A DNA stretch of 64,000 nt from Agrococcus casei LMG 22410 (GCF_900163565.1 NZ_FUHU01000044.1:124001-188000), one strand, 5' to 3'; positions 42,910 to 52,477 are shown, counted from the first letter of the stretch. Translations and numbers: made by a program. The notes: generated by a model from the sequence alone, not told the origin.

Positions 42910-43549
42910 GGAAGTTCCTCTGCGAGCGGCCGACTTCGCTGAACACTGCCCAGAGCAGCCACACGAGACCGATGCCCGTTGCGACGTGCTCGAGAATGGC
43001 GCCGAGCTCGCTCGTGCTGCCTGCCAGCGACAGGAGGCCGCCCGTGCCCGAGATCACGCCGATGGCGATGGCGGCCACGATCGTCACGTGACGCAGACGC
43101 CCCTTGCGAGCGGCTGCCATGAGCAACATCGTGAGGCAGCCGAAGACGAAGCCCGCGATCGCGAACCACACGTGCACGAGGTCGCGCGTGGTCGCCTCGG
43201 GGTTGGCGAGGCTCGGGCATGACTCGGTGCAGTTGACCTGGCTCGCGACGAAGAAGCAGACCCCGGCGAGCCCGACCGTCATCCAGGGCATCACGAAGAG
43301 CCGCCGCCCGCTGCTCGTGCGAGTCACCGTGCGCAGCGGCCACGCGGCCAGCAGGATGCCGCAGGCGAGCATCGTGAACCCGACCTTGAAGTCCTCTTCT
43401 GTCTCGAGCCCTGCGGCGCCGAACTCCGAGACGTAGTACCAGCGGTCGTGGTAGATGCGCTGCATGACCATGATCGATGCGCCCATGACGACGAGGAGCG
43501 CGACTGTGAGGGCGAGCACACGCTCGAACACCATCCTGCTGATCTGCAC
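42824..43549 (-). CDS. DUF998 family membrane protein
   Basis: A 241-residue protein with six to seven membrane segments, matching the DUF998 layout: RWYYVSEFGA after helix 1, then alternating helices. An extracellular loop has VNCTESCPSL. Function is unknown. GTG 43549 is chosen because TACTCT lies 6 nt upstream; ATG 43534 is possible. The C-terminal tail is polar and overlaps the hydrolase gene on the other strand. Confidence 0.82.
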   Translation of the reverse strand: MQISRMVFERVLALTVALLVVMGASIMVMQRIYHDRWYYVSEFGAAGLETEEDFKVGFTMLACGILLAAWPLRTVTRTSSGRRLFVMPWMTVGLAGVCFFVASQVNCTESCPSLANPEATTRDLVHVWFAIAGFVFGCLTMLLMAAARKGRLRHVTIVAAIAIGVISGTGGLLSLAGSTSELGAILEHVATGIGLVWLLWAVFSEVGRSQRNFLSELQRDTRRADGESTHQPREDPALDQA

Positions 43550-43555
43550 CTGTCG

Positions 43556-43561
43556 AGAGTA
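43556..43561 (-). promoter_or_regulatory. putative -10 box of the DUF998 gene (leaderless)
   Basis: Minus-strand TACTCT lies 6 nt before GTG 43549. Confidence 0.35.
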
Positions 43562-43639
43562 CCGAATCCGAGCGCTTCCGCTGTCGGCGCAAATCCTGAC
43601 GCAATCTGCAATACTCGCCCCCGTGTCGGCCGTCGCGAC

Positions 43640-43645
43640 TACATT
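43640..43645 (+). promoter_or_regulatory. putative -10 box of quinone oxidoreductase gene
   Basis: TACATT lies 7 nt before ATG 43653. The gap itself contains GGAGG, so the start may be used with or without a leader. Confidence 0.35.
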
Positions 43646-43652
43646 GGAGGGC

Positions 43653-44603
43653 ATGCGTGCAGTAACACTGGAATCCGTCGGGCCCGATGCCACACCGCAG
43701 GTGACCGAGGTGCGTGACCCGCTGCAGCTCATGAGCGACGCGCTCGTGCAGGTGCATGCTGCGGGCATCAACCCCATCGACTGGAAGACCATCGCGGGCA
43801 AGGGCGTCGCCGCCGGCATCCAGCGATTCCCGTGGGTGCCGGGCAACGACTTCGCCGGCACCGTGCTCAAGTCGCCGTACGAGCTGTCCGAGTTCCAGCC
43901 GGGCGACGAGGTCTTCGGCTTCGCGTCACCTGCGCTCGCGTGGGGCTCCTACGCCGAGAAGGTCGCGGCGTCGACGCTGCAGATGGCCAAGAAGCCCGAA
44001 TCGCTGTCGTTCGCCGAGGCGGCCGCGGTTCCGTGCGCCGGCCTCACCGCCTGGGACGCCGTGGTCCGCGTTGCCCGCGCACGCACCGGCCAGCGCATCC
44101 TCGTGCACGCGGGTGCCGGCGGCGTCGGCCACTTCGCGGTGCAGTTCGCCCGCTACTTCGGCGCGCACGTCATCGCAACGGGCTCTGAGAGCAGTCTCGA
44201 CTACCTGCGCGAGATCGGTGCAGACGAGGTGGTCGACTACCGCAAGCAGCGCTTCGAAGAGGTGCTGGGCAAGGTCGACGTCGTCGTCGATCTGATCGGC
44301 AATGTCAAAGACGACACCGGCTCGCGCTCACTGAACGTGCTGAAGAGCGACGGCCTGTACCTCAACATCCCCACAGGCTCGTGGCCCGAATACGCTGAGG
44401 CGTCCGAGGCCGCTGGCGTGCGCTACTCGCACATCAAGGTCGAGCCCGACGGCCAGAACCTCGCGATCATCGCCCGCCTGCTCGAATCGGGCGACGTCAA
44501 GGTCAATCTCGACTCGGTGTTTCCGCTCGACCAGGTGAACGAGGCGCTGCAGCAGCAGGCCGAGGGCCACACCCGCGGCAAGATCGTGCTCAAAGTGCGC
44601 TGA
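43653..44603 (+). CDS. NADP-dependent quinone oxidoreductase-like (MDR superfamily)
   Basis: A 316-residue zinc-free medium-chain reductase. Motifs: AAGINPIDWKTIAGKGV, PGNDFAGTV, the hinge AAAVPCAGLTAWDA, and the nucleotide loop VHAGAGGVGHFAVQFAR. The C-terminus FPLDQVNEALQQQAEGHTRGKIVL is canonical. It likely reduces quinones or enals with NADPH. Overlaps the convergent CPBP gene by 14 bases. Confidence 0.91.
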   Translation: MRAVTLESVGPDATPQVTEVRDPLQLMSDALVQVHAAGINPIDWKTIAGKGVAAGIQRFPWVPGNDFAGTVLKSPYELSEFQPGDEVFGFASPALAWGSYAEKVAASTLQMAKKPESLSFAEAAAVPCAGLTAWDAVVRVARARTGQRILVHAGAGGVGHFAVQFARYFGAHVIATGSESSLDYLREIGADEVVDYRKQRFEEVLGKVDVVVDLIGNVKDDTGSRSLNVLKSDGLYLNIPTGSWPEYAEASEAAGVRYSHIKVEPDGQNLAIIARLLESGDVKVNLDSVFPLDQVNEALQQQAEGHTRGKIVLKVR

Positions 44604-45408
44604 CCGGTGCGTGCTCGCTTCGGCGAGCATCACGAGAGCGGATGCGCGAGTGCAGCACCGCAGCCGCGGCCAGCCACAGCACACAGCCGGCAAGCTCCAC
44701 CAGCCAGTTGACGCCCTCCCCCGAGGCGATCGACTGGGTGAGGAACACCCGCACGCTGTTGAGCGCGCCGTGCACGATCACCGCCGGCCACACCGACCCC
44801 GACCAGAGTCGCAGCGCGACCATGAACGGCGCCCACGATGCGATCGCAAGCAGATAGGCAGCCCCCGGCTCCCAGCCGCCGTCGCCCACGATGAGGGGCA
44901 GCGCCGGCAGATGCCAGATGACCCAGGCCGCAGCCGACACCCCTGCGATCAGCCAGAACGGCTTTTCGCGCAGCTGCGTCACCAGCCACCCGCGCCAGCC
45001 AAGCTCCTCGCCGACGGCAAAGACACTCTGCATCACGAGCAGAACAGGAACCGCCGCTGCCGCAATGAGCACCGCATCCGGGGACGAGAGCGTGTGCCCC
45101 GTGGCCAGCCCCGCGCCGAGCTGCAGCAGCCCGATCGCGACGACGGCCGCGAGGCTCACGCCCACACCTGACCACGAGCGGCCCCACCGCAAAGCGAAGA
45201 CATCGCTGAGCCTTCCGGGCCGCAGCACGAAGAACAGCACCAGCGCTGTCAGCAATGGCGTGAGCTGAGCGACGGGAACGATCAGCCCTGCGAACTCCTC
45301 AGGCAGTGCTCCGAAGACCACCGGCGACGCGATGCCGAAGCACAGCAGGGTCGCAGCTGCGACGAAGATCGCGGTGGTGCGAAGCGGATGGGCGGGTCTG
45401 GTGTGCAT
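44590..45408 (-). CDS. CPBP-family intramembrane metalloprotease (CAAX protease-like)
   Basis: A 272-residue membrane protein with eight hydrophobic segments. The Abi/CPBP motifs are all present: GEELGWRGWLVTQL, WVIWHLPALPL (HxxxP) and VHGALNS. Relatives process peptides or give bacteriocin self-immunity. AAGGAG lies before ATG 45408. Divergent from a TetR gene with a perfect operator in the gap, so it is probably repressed by that protein. Confidence 0.9.
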   Translation of the reverse strand: MHTRPAHPLRTTAIFVAAATLLCFGIASPVVFGALPEEFAGLIVPVAQLTPLLTALVLFFVLRPGRLSDVFALRWGRSWSGVGVSLAAVVAIGLLQLGAGLATGHTLSSPDAVLIAAAAVPVLLVMQSVFAVGEELGWRGWLVTQLREKPFWLIAGVSAAAWVIWHLPALPLIVGDGGWEPGAAYLLAIASWAPFMVALRLWSGSVWPAVIVHGALNSVRVFLTQSIASGEGVNWLVELAGCVLWLAAAAVLHSRIRSRDARRSEHAPVSAL

Positions 45409-45429
45409 GGCGGCTCCTTCGCGTTCGTT

Positions 45430-45448
45430 GTTTGTACAGTGTACAAAC
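45430..45448. promoter_or_regulatory. palindromic operator for the TetR regulator
   Basis: GTTTGTACA-G-TGTACAAAC, a perfect 9-bp inverted repeat with one central base, in the gap between the CPBP and TetR genes. AGTACAGTG at 45461-45469 partly repeats a half-site. Size and place fit a TetR dimer site controlling both genes. Confidence 0.75.
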
Positions 45449-45490
45449 AGAGGGCCGCGAAGTACAGTGTCTTCAGACGGAAAGGTGCAG

Positions 45491-46093
45491 ATGCAGCGAA
45501 GAGGCCCCCGCGGCGACATCGACGAGGCTCGCATTCTGCGTGCGGCGGATGCGCTGCTCGCTGAGCGAGGAGACATCGACCGGATCTCGCTGCGCAGCAT
45601 CGCAGCTGAGGTCGGCGTTGCCGTCAACGCCCTCTACACGTACTTCCCGTCGCTGCGGGCGATCTGGCATGACCTCGCCGACGAGCGCCTCGGGCTGCTG
45701 CGCCCCACCGAGCTGCTCGACATCGGCTGCAGCCACTGCGCCGTGCTCGAGCTCGTCGATCGGGCTGGCGCCATGGCCGCCGCGCCCGGCACCCTGTCAC
45801 TGCTGCGCGCCCAGCCGGTGCTCGGTCGCAACTCCTTCGCGCTCAGCGAGACGATCATGACGCTGACCGAGCACGGGTCGATCAGCCCGCGCAATGCGCA
45901 CGACCTCATCGTGGGCTGGTTCTACGGCAGCTCCGTGCTCGACTCCGAGGGGTGGACTTCAGGCACGGACGAGATCCGCGCATCCGAGCCCCTCCCCGAG
46001 TTTCCGCGCATTGCCGACCGCGACGCCGCCGACAGACACGAGCAGGCCGAGGCCATTCTGCGAGGCATAGGCCTCAGCTGCCAGCGGCTGTAG
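45491..46093 (+). CDS. TetR/AcrR-family transcriptional regulator
   Basis: A 200-residue regulator: N-terminal HTH with EARILRAADALLAERGDIDRISLRSIAAEVGVAVNALYTYFP-type sequence (the family TetR_N, ALYTYFPS at its end) and a C-terminal TetR_C-like ligand domain. ATG 45491 gives the standard N-terminus. It is divergent from the CPBP protease gene and its own promoter overlaps the operator, so autorepression is likely. Ends directly against the convergent lipoprotein gene. Confidence 0.88.
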   Translation: MQRRGPRGDIDEARILRAADALLAERGDIDRISLRSIAAEVGVAVNALYTYFPSLRAIWHDLADERLGLLRPTELLDIGCSHCAVLELVDRAGAMAAAPGTLSLLRAQPVLGRNSFALSETIMTLTEHGSISPRNAHDLIVGWFYGSSVLDSEGWTSGTDEIRASEPLPEFPRIADRDAADRHEQAEAILRGIGLSCQRL

Positions 46094-46816
46094 TCACTCC
46101 CAAGACGATGCGACGGTCGGCATCCAGCTGTCGCGGCTGTCAGTCAGCAGCTGCCCGAGTTCAAGCAGGTAGTCAGGCGAGTCGAGCATGGATGGGTCCG
46201 GCAGGCCCTCTGGCTTGTGCGACATCACATCGATGTTCATCCTGTGCACGCCATCAGCCCAGCACGTCGTCAGCGTGGCGCTCGGAACCCGTCCTTCGCC
46301 GCCCCCGAGTGTCCAGTGCAGGCCCCCCTCGGTGCCGTGGTCGACCGAGCCCTCTTCGAGAGGCGGGCACAGCTCGTCGTCGAAGCTGACGCCCGAATCG
46401 AGCAGCTCTGCACCCAAGCCAGCAACCATCACCGCAAGCAGCGCATCTCCGTGGTCACGATCGGTGTCGATGCTGCAGACCGCGATGTCCTGCCCGCCCT
46501 GCGATGTGGAGTGTCCGCCTGCCGTCTTCACGACCGGCACGTACTCCATCGCTGCTCGCGCGACGTCGTCATCAGCGAAGATCGCTCCGCAGAGCTCGAT
46601 GGCGACGTCATCCTCCGCCGCCGCTTCCATGGCGGCGCGCCATTCGTCTGGAGTCGAGGCCACGCCGCCTGTTTCGGTCTCAGAGGAAGTCGCCTCCGAG
46701 GGCGCAGCCGACTCCTCCTCGGAGCCGTCGGTCGAGCATCCGACCAGCATCACTCCTATGACGGATGCGGCGACAAAGGCACGACCGACGCCCCTGCGGG
46801 CAGATGGCTCAGTCAT
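46094..46816 (-). CDS. hypothetical lipoprotein
   Basis: A 240-residue secreted lipoprotein. Signal peptide with lipobox VMLVGC (Cys27), an acidic Ser/Thr/Glu linker (about 28-55), then a domain with four Cys (ELCGAI, AVCSID, DELCPP, TTCWAD), likely two disulfides. ATG 46816 begins MTEPSARRG; the ATG 7 codons earlier lies near the terminator. No family was recognised. It sits in the gap between rplA and rplJ. Confidence 0.75.
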   Translation of the reverse strand: MTEPSARRGVGRAFVAASVIGVMLVGCSTDGSEEESAAPSEATSSETETGGVASTPDEWRAAMEAAAEDDVAIELCGAIFADDDVARAAMEYVPVVKTAGGHSTSQGGQDIAVCSIDTDRDHGDALLAVMVAGLGAELLDSGVSFDDELCPPLEEGSVDHGTEGGLHWTLGGGEGRVPSATLTTCWADGVHRMNIDVMSHKPEGLPDPSMLDSPDYLLELGQLLTDSRDSWMPTVASSWE

Positions 46817-46839
46817 GGCAATCACTTTCTGTTGCACGC

Positions 46840-46871
46840 AGAAAGGGCCCGGCCGAAGCCGAGCCCTCTCT
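46840..46871. terminator. hairpin terminator after rplA
   Basis: On the minus strand AGAGAGGGCTCGGC and GCCGGGCCCTTTCT pair around TTCG, with one bulge or mismatch. It ends the rplK-rplA operon. Confidence 0.75.
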
Positions 46872-46883
46872 GAGGTTCAGTTG

Positions 46884-47585
46884 CTACTTGCTGGCGACGA
46901 CAGCGGCGGGGTCAACGGGGATCCCGGGGCCGAAGGTCGTCGAGACAGCAGCCTTCTGCACGTAGCGTCCCTTGGACGACGACGGCTTCAGACGCAGGAC
47001 CTCGTCGAGCGCAGCGGTGATGTTGTCAACGAGCTTCTCTTCTGAGAACGAAGCCTTGCCGACGATGAAGTGCACGTTCGAGTGCTTGTCGACGCGGAAC
47101 TCGATGCGGCCGCCCTTGATGTCGGTGACAGCCTGTGCCACGTTCGGGGTGACGGTGCCGGTCTTGGGGTTCGGCATGAGGCCACGGGGTCCGAGGACCT
47201 TTCCGAGGCGTCCGACCTTGCCCATGAGCTCGGGGCTCGCAACGGCTGCGTCGAAGTCGGTCCAGCCGCCAGCGACCTTCTCGATGAGCTCGTCGTTGCC
47301 GACCTCATCTGCGCCTGCTGCGATTGCAGCCTCAGCTGCCGGGCCCTGCGCGAAGACGATGACGCGAGCGGTCTTGCCGGTTCCGTGAGGAAGTGACACG
47401 GTTCCGCGAACCATCTGGTCTGCCTTGCGAGGGTCAACGCCGAGCTTCAGCGCGACCTCGACGGTCGAGTCGGTCTTTGCAGAACCGGTCTCGCGTGCGA
47501 TCGCGACTGCCTCAGCGGGGGTGTAGAACTTGCCCGGCTCGAGCTTGTCGAGTGCGGCCATGTAGGCCTTTGACTTCTTTGCCAT
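46884..47585 (-). CDS. rplA: 50S ribosomal protein L1
   Basis: A 233-residue L1-stalk protein and translational repressor of its own operon. Motifs: [42 protein letters not shown]-type N-terminus ([10 protein letters not shown]), [29 protein letters not shown]. Full length. It lies 62 bases after rplK, in the conserved rplK-rplA order. Confidence 0.98.
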   Translation of the reverse strand: MAKKSKAYMAALDKLEPGKFYTPAEAVAIARETGSAKTDSTVEVALKLGVDPRKADQMVRGTVSLPHGTGKTARVIVFAQGPAAEAAIAAGADEVGNDELIEKVAGGWTDFDAAVASPELMGKVGRLGKVLGPRGLMPNPKTGTVTPNVAQAVTDIKGGRIEFRVDKHSNVHFIVGKASFSEEKLVDNITAALDEVLRLKPSSSKGRYVQKAAVSTTFGPGIPVDPAAVVASK

Positions 47586-47647
47586 GTTGTACTCCTTCAG
47601 AGTTCGTGGTGCGCGTCAGGCAGACGCTGCCACTGAATGCGTTGGTG

Positions 47648-48079
47648 TTAGTTGCCGACCGTGATGCCCATGGAGCGGGCCGTGCCTGCGATGATCTTCT
47701 TCGCAGCGTCGATGTCGTTTGCGTTGAGGTCCTTCATCTTCGCTTCTGCGATCTCAGCGACCTGCGCGTCGTTCAGCTTGCCCACCTTGTCGGTGTGGGG
47801 CACGCCCGAACCCTTCTTCACGCCAGCTGCCTTCTTGATCAGCTCGGCTGCCGGAGGAGTCTTGAGAACGAAGTCGAACGAACGGTCTTCGTAGACAGTG
47901 ATCTCGACGGGAACGATGTTTCCGCGCTGGTCTGCCGTGGCGTCGTTGTACGCCTTGCAGAACTCCATGATGTTGACGCCGTGCTGACCGAGCGCCGGAC
48001 CGACAGGAGGCGCGGGGTTTGCGGCGCCAGCCTGGATCTGGAGCTTGATGAATCCAGAAACCTTCTTCTTAGGTGCCAT
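47648..48079 (-). CDS. rplK: 50S ribosomal protein L11
   Basis: A 143-residue protein of the GTPase-associated centre. Motifs: [22 protein letters not shown]-type N-terminus ([17 protein letters not shown]), [20 protein letters not shown], and the C-terminal [10 protein letters not shown]. Complete. It lies 59 bases after nusG. Confidence 0.98.
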   Translation of the reverse strand: MAPKKKVSGFIKLQIQAGAANPAPPVGPALGQHGVNIMEFCKAYNDATADQRGNIVPVEITVYEDRSFDFVLKTPPAAELIKKAAGVKKGSGVPHTDKVGKLNDAQVAEIAEAKMKDLNANDIDAAKKIIAGTARSMGITVGN

Positions 48080-48138
48080 TCTTCTTCCTTAGTTTTCTCT
48101 CCGATCCACCCCGGACCGGATTTCCAGCCACGTGGTGG

Positions 48139-48834
48139 CTAGAGCTTGCTGACCTGGCCGAATCCGAGCTCCACAGGAGTCTCGCGCTCGAACAGGGAGA
48201 CGAGGACGGTGAGCTTGCCGCTCGCGGGCTGGATCTCGGAGATCGTGCCCGGGAAGCCTGCGAACGAGCCCTCCGTGATGGTGATGGTCTCACCGATTTC
48301 GTAGTCGACCTCGGCCACGATGGGCTGGGCCGCGACACTGCTGTCGTCTGCGCGCTCTGCTTCGGCGATCTCGGCGTCTGCGAGCGGCTTGAGCATGTTG
48401 AACGCCTCGTTGAAGCGCAGCGGTGCGGGGTTGTGGGCGTTGCCCACGAAGCCGGTGACGCCAGGCGTGTGACGGACGATCGACCAGGTGTCTTCGTTGA
48501 GCTCCATGCGAACCAGCACGTAGCCGGGAACACGGACGCGGGTGACGCGCTTGCCGACGCCGTTCTTGACCTCGAGCACGTCTTCGGTCGGAACCTGAAT
48601 CTCGTGGACGCCTTCGACCTGCATGTTCTCAGCGCGGCTGGCGATGTTGGCCTTGACCTTCTTCTCGTAGCCGGCGTACGAGTGGATGACGTACCACTTG
48701 CCAGGCTTGAGGCGCAGCTCGCGCTTGAACTCGGCGTAGGGGTCGACAGCGGGCTCAGCCGACTCTTCAGTTTCGGTGAGGTTGTCGAGCGCCTTGTTCA
48801 GCTCGTTGTTGAGGTCATTGACGTTGTCTGCCAC
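48139..48834 (-). CDS. nusG: transcription termination/antitermination protein NusG
   Basis: A 231-residue factor that binds RNA polymerase. An acidic actinobacterial N-terminal extension (about 1-40) precedes the NGN domain ([47 protein letters not shown]), an Ala/Glu-rich linker, and the KOW domain ([19 protein letters not shown]). It lies 36 bases after secE, in standard order. Confidence 0.97.
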   Translation of the reverse strand: MADNVNDLNNELNKALDNLTETEESAEPAVDPYAEFKRELRLKPGKWYVIHSYAGYEKKVKANIASRAENMQVEGVHEIQVPTEDVLEVKNGVGKRVTRVRVPGYVLVRMELNEDTWSIVRHTPGVTGFVGNAHNPAPLRFNEAFNMLKPLADAEIAEAERADDSSVAAQPIVAEVDYEIGETITITEGSFAGFPGTISEIQPASGKLTVLVSLFERETPVELGFGQVSKL

Positions 48835-48870
48835 TGATTCTGCCTTCTCAAATCGTTGAACTCGCGGATG

Positions 48871-49119
48871 CTAGTTCAGGACCACGCCATTGCCGAAGAG
48901 GTTGGCCATGATCCATGCCGAGAGCGCATCGAGGCCGAACACGAACAGCATCATCAGGGCGACGAACACGAGAACCACCGTGGTGTAGCTGATCAGCTCG
49001 CGCTTCGTGGGAGTGACCACCTTCGAGAGTTCAGCGAACACCTCTTTGATGAAGGTGACGACCGCGACAAAGGGGTTGCGTGCCTTGTTTCGCTTCTGCA
49101 CGCTTGCTTTCTCTGCCAC
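48871..49119 (-). CDS. secE: preprotein translocase subunit SecE
   Basis: An 82-residue single-span subunit of SecYEG. The amphipathic helix FIKEVFAELSKVVTPTKREL is the family signature, followed by one membrane helix (about 44-66). Start ATG 49119. First gene of secE-nusG-rplK-rplA. Confidence 0.96.
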   Translation of the reverse strand: MAEKASVQKRNKARNPFVAVVTFIKEVFAELSKVVTPTKRELISYTTVVLVFVALMMLFVFGLDALSAWIMANLFGNGVVLN

Positions 49120-49195
49120 GAGGCACCTTTCCTTAGCTCTTCGGACCTGCGGACCTGCTCTGAGCCCGGCACTGTCGCATTCGCGACTGCACTCG

Positions 49196-49268
49196 CAGGG
49201 CGGACAGGACTCGAACCTGCAACCTGCGGTTTTGGAGACCGCTGCGCTACCAATTGCGCCACCGCCCT
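49196..49268 (-). tRNA. tRNA-Trp (anticodon CCA)
   Basis: On the minus strand, a full cloverleaf: acceptor AGGGCGG/CCGCCCT, D-arm GCGCAATTGGTAGCGC, anticodon loop CTCCAAA (CCA), T-arm GCAGGTTCGAGTCCTGT, discriminator G. It lies directly upstream of secE, the usual actinobacterial order. CCA end not encoded. Confidence 0.97.
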
Positions 49269-49413
49269 AGGCTGGGTGAACGACATCTGCACCATCTGCC
49301 ACACCCGCAGAACTTCGCTCTTTGGGCATAGGAAATGATGGCGGATATCAACCACCATCGGACAACTATACGCGCATCCCGTACTGCATGTCCAACTCTG
49401 ACTCGCCCGCGTG

Positions 49414-49442
49414 CTGACAGCGCATGCTCCGGTGGTTAGTCT
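49414..49442 (+). promoter_or_regulatory. promoter of the aminotransferase gene (leaderless)
   Basis: CTGACA and TAGTCT with a 17-base spacer; the GTG start follows the -10 by 6 nt, so the mRNA probably begins at the start codon. Confidence 0.6.
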
Positions 49443-49448
49443 GGTGTC

Positions 49449-50639
49449 GTGAATCGAATCTCAGCACACATCGCCGCAATCAACGAGTCCGCAACGCTCA
49501 AGGTCGACGCAAAGGCCAAGGCACTAAAGGCAGAGGGCAAAGACGTCATCTCCTTCGCAGCCGGCGAGCCCGACTTCGCGACCCCCGAGAACATCGTCGA
49601 CGCAGCTCGACGCGCACTCGACGACCCCAAGAACTTCCGCTACACCCAAGCCGCGGGCCTCCCCCTGCTGCGCGAGGCGATCGCCGAGAAGACCAGGCGC
49701 GACTCCGGCCTCGAGGTCGACCCCTCGCAGGTGCTGGTGACCAACGGCGGCAAGCAGTCGGTCTACCAAGCGTTCCAGACGATCCTCGATCCCGGCGACG
49801 AAGTCATCGTCCCCACCCCCTACTGGACCACGTACCCCGAGGCGATCGGCTTCACGGGCGCCAAGCAGGTCGACGTCTTCGCCGGCAGCGACCAGGGCTA
49901 CCTCGTCACGGTCGACCAGCTCGAGGCCGCGCGCACTCCGCAGACCAAGGCGCTGCTCATGGTCACGCCCTCGAACCCGACCGGCGCCGTCTACTCGGCC
50001 GAGCAGGTTCGCGAGATCGGCCAGTGGGCACTCGAGCACGGCCTCTGGGTCATCGCCGACGAGATCTACCAGAACCTCACCTACGACGGCGTCCGCGCTG
50101 TCTCGGTCACCGAGGCGGTCCCCGAGCTCGCTGACCGCACCCTGCTGCTGAACGGCGTCGCGAAGACCTACGCGATGACCGGCTGGCGCGTCGGCTGGAC
50201 GGTCGGCCCCGCAGACGCCATCAAGGCGGCCGCAAACCTGCAGTCGCACCTGACCTCGAACGTCAACAACATCGCCCAGATCGCCGCTGCCGAGGCCCTC
50301 ACCGGCCCGCAGGATGCAGTGCAAGACATGCTGACCGCCTTCGACCGCCGCCGCAAGACGATCGTCGAGGCCCTCGCGAGCATCCCGGGCGTCTCTGTTC
50401 CGACCCCCGAGGGCGCGTTCTACGCGTACGCCGACGTGAACGGGCTGCTGGGCAAGGAGTGGAGCGGCGTCACCCCCACGACCTCGCTCGAGCTGGCCGA
50501 CCTCGTGCTCGACAAGGCGCTCGTGGCGGCGGTTCCCGGCGAGGCGTTCGGCCCCAGCGGCTACCTGCGCTTCTCGTACGCTCTCGGCGACGACCAGCTG
50601 GCAGAGGGCATGAGCCGCCTCAAGCAGCTCTTCAGCTGA
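49449..50639 (+). CDS. pyridoxal-phosphate aminotransferase, aspartate aminotransferase-like (class I)
   Basis: A 396-residue cytosolic enzyme. Motifs: [28 protein letters not shown], the substrate loop [24 protein letters not shown], and the Schiff-base Lys in [15 protein letters not shown]; the C-terminal Arg is in [10 protein letters not shown]. Class I subgroup Ib (aspC/aatA-like) is most likely. Start GTG 49449, fixed by the promoter spacing. Confidence 0.93.
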   Translation: MNRISAHIAAINESATLKVDAKAKALKAEGKDVISFAAGEPDFATPENIVDAARRALDDPKNFRYTQAAGLPLLREAIAEKTRRDSGLEVDPSQVLVTNGGKQSVYQAFQTILDPGDEVIVPTPYWTTYPEAIGFTGAKQVDVFAGSDQGYLVTVDQLEAARTPQTKALLMVTPSNPTGAVYSAEQVREIGQWALEHGLWVIADEIYQNLTYDGVRAVSVTEAVPELADRTLLLNGVAKTYAMTGWRVGWTVGPADAIKAAANLQSHLTSNVNNIAQIAAAEALTGPQDAVQDMLTAFDRRRKTIVEALASIPGVSVPTPEGAFYAYADVNGLLGKEWSGVTPTTSLELADLVLDKALVAAVPGEAFGPSGYLRFSYALGDDQLAEGMSRLKQLFS

Positions 50640-50719
50640 CCCTGCATTCCGGCTGACGCTGCATTCCCGTCAACCGATCGGCTGATCCGCCGAACGGTGC
50701 GCCGCCGCATGCTTGAGTC

Positions 50720-51589
50720 ATGCAACCGGCAATACAGGTCAAGAGCCTCACCAAGAAGTACGGCGATCACACGGTCGTCGACGATGTCAGCTTCGAGATC
50801 GAGCAGGGCGAGACGTTCGCGCTGCTCGGCCCGAACGGCGCAGGCAAGTCGACGACCGTCGAGACACTCGAGGGCTATCGCAAGCCCACCTCAGGCGACG
50901 TGCGCGTGCTCGGCACCGACCCGCTGCGCGGCGGCCTCTCGTGGCGCAGCCGCATCGGCGTCGTGGCGCAGTCGCTCGGCTCCGAGACGATGCTCACGAC
51001 GCGCGAGCTGCTCTCGCATGCCGCGCGGGTGTTTCCGACTCCTCGAAGCGTCGACGAGGTGCTCGAGATCGTCGGCCTCAGCGAGCACGCCGGCAAGCTG
51101 ACGCGCAAGCTCTCGGGCGGCCAGAAGCGCCGCGTCGACCTGGCGCTCGGCATCATGGGCAGGCCAGAGGTGCTCTTCCTCGACGAGCCGACCACGGGCC
51201 TCGACCCCGAAGTGCGCCGTCAGATCTGGGATCTCATCGACGACCTCTCAGACCAGGGCACGACCGTGCTCCTCACGACGCACTACCTCGACGAAGCCGA
51301 GCAGCTCGCACGTCGCGCGGGCGTCATCATCGGCGGAAAACTGGTCACGGTCGATGCTGTCGACCGCATAGGAGGGGCGGATGCGCGAGTGCCGGTCGTG
51401 AGGTGGCAGGAAGGCGGCCGCGTGCACGAGGAGCGAACCGAGCATCCGACCTCCCTTGTCGCCCGACTGGCTGAGGAACGGGGCGAACTCGCCCGGCTCG
51501 AGGTCATCAGGCCGACCCTCGAGACCATCTACCTCGGCATGCTGCGCGAGCACGGAAGCCACGACATGCTGCAGGAGGCAACATCATGA
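50720..51589 (+). CDS. ABC exporter ATP-binding protein (daunorubicin-type)
   Basis: A 289-residue ATPase: Walker A GPNGAGKSTTVE, Q-loop IGVVAQS, signature LSGGQKRRVDLALG, Walker B VLFLDEPTTGLD, H-loop LLTTHYLDEAEQL. The C-terminal extension (about 215-289) is as in drug-exporting DrrA-like proteins. First gene of a four-gene operon with its permease (4-base overlap), a kinase and a regulator. Confidence 0.93.
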   Translation: MQPAIQVKSLTKKYGDHTVVDDVSFEIEQGETFALLGPNGAGKSTTVETLEGYRKPTSGDVRVLGTDPLRGGLSWRSRIGVVAQSLGSETMLTTRELLSHAARVFPTPRSVDEVLEIVGLSEHAGKLTRKLSGGQKRRVDLALGIMGRPEVLFLDEPTTGLDPEVRRQIWDLIDDLSDQGTTVLLTTHYLDEAEQLARRAGVIIGGKLVTVDAVDRIGGADARVPVVRWQEGGRVHEERTEHPTSLVARLAEERGELARLEVIRPTLETIYLGMLREHGSHDMLQEATS

Positions 51590-52458
51590 GCACTGCAGCG
51601 AACACCGCGATGCACACCGTCACACCTGTGACCGGCCTGGATCGCACGCTGCCACCGGGCCACACGCTGCGGGTCGGCATCGACCGCATCCGTCTCGAAC
51701 TGCTCGAGTACGTTCGCCGCGTCGACAACATGATCTTCACGTTCGCGTTTCCGATCATGCTGCTGCTGATCTTCGCGAGCGCATTCGGCAGCGCCGACCC
51801 CGTGCAGACACCGGAGGGCGAGATCGATCCGGCAGCCATGATGCTGCCGGCGATGCTGGCGGCCGGCGTGCTGCTCTCGGGCACGCAGAACCTCGGCATC
51901 GGCGTCGCGATCGAGAAGTGGGACGGCACGCTGCGCCGCTTCTCAGCCATGCCGATTCCCGTCGCGAGCTACTTCATCGGCAAGTTCGGCCAGGTGCTCG
52001 TGACCTCGATCGTGCAGACGGCGGCACTGCTGGCCGTCGGCATCGGCGTCTTCGGCTTCGAGCTGCCGCAGTCGGGCGAGCAGTGGGGCGTGTTCGGCTG
52101 GGCCTACGGGCTCGGGCTGCTGTGCTGCTCGATGCTGGGGCTCGCACTCGCGCAGCTTCCGCGATCGGTGAACTCCGCATCCGCCATCGTGATTCCCGTC
52201 GTGCTGCTGCTGCAGTTCATCTCGGGCATCTACCTCACGATCACGATGCTGCCAGAATGGCTGATCCAGATCGCCAACGTGTTTCCGGTCGCGTGGCTGG
52301 CACACGCCATGCGCTTCGCCTTCATGCCCGACGCCGCGAGGTTCGCCGAGCTGAACCAGGAGTGGGATCTCGGCACGGCGCTCCTGATGCTCGCGGCCTG
52401 GACGGTCGTCGGCACCGCGATCGCGCTCTTCACGTTCCGCTGGGTCAAGCGAAGCTGA
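51586..52458 (+). CDS. ABC-2 type permease
   Basis: A 290-residue membrane protein with six hydrophobic segments: one near residue 45-65 (MIFTFAFPIMLLLIFAS), then five in the C-terminal half. MLPAMLAAGVLLSGTQNLGIGVAIEKWDGTLRRF is the ABC-2/DrrB-type motif region. It forms an exporter with the preceding ATPase; the substrate is unknown. Its ATG overlaps the ATPase stop. Confidence 0.9.
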   Translation: MSTAANTAMHTVTPVTGLDRTLPPGHTLRVGIDRIRLELLEYVRRVDNMIFTFAFPIMLLLIFASAFGSADPVQTPEGEIDPAAMMLPAMLAAGVLLSGTQNLGIGVAIEKWDGTLRRFSAMPIPVASYFIGKFGQVLVTSIVQTAALLAVGIGVFGFELPQSGEQWGVFGWAYGLGLLCCSMLGLALAQLPRSVNSASAIVIPVVLLLQFISGIYLTITMLPEWLIQIANVFPVAWLAHAMRFAFMPDAARFAELNQEWDLGTALLMLAAWTVVGTAIALFTFRWVKRS

Positions 52459-52477
52459 CCCCTGCCAGACTGTGAGC

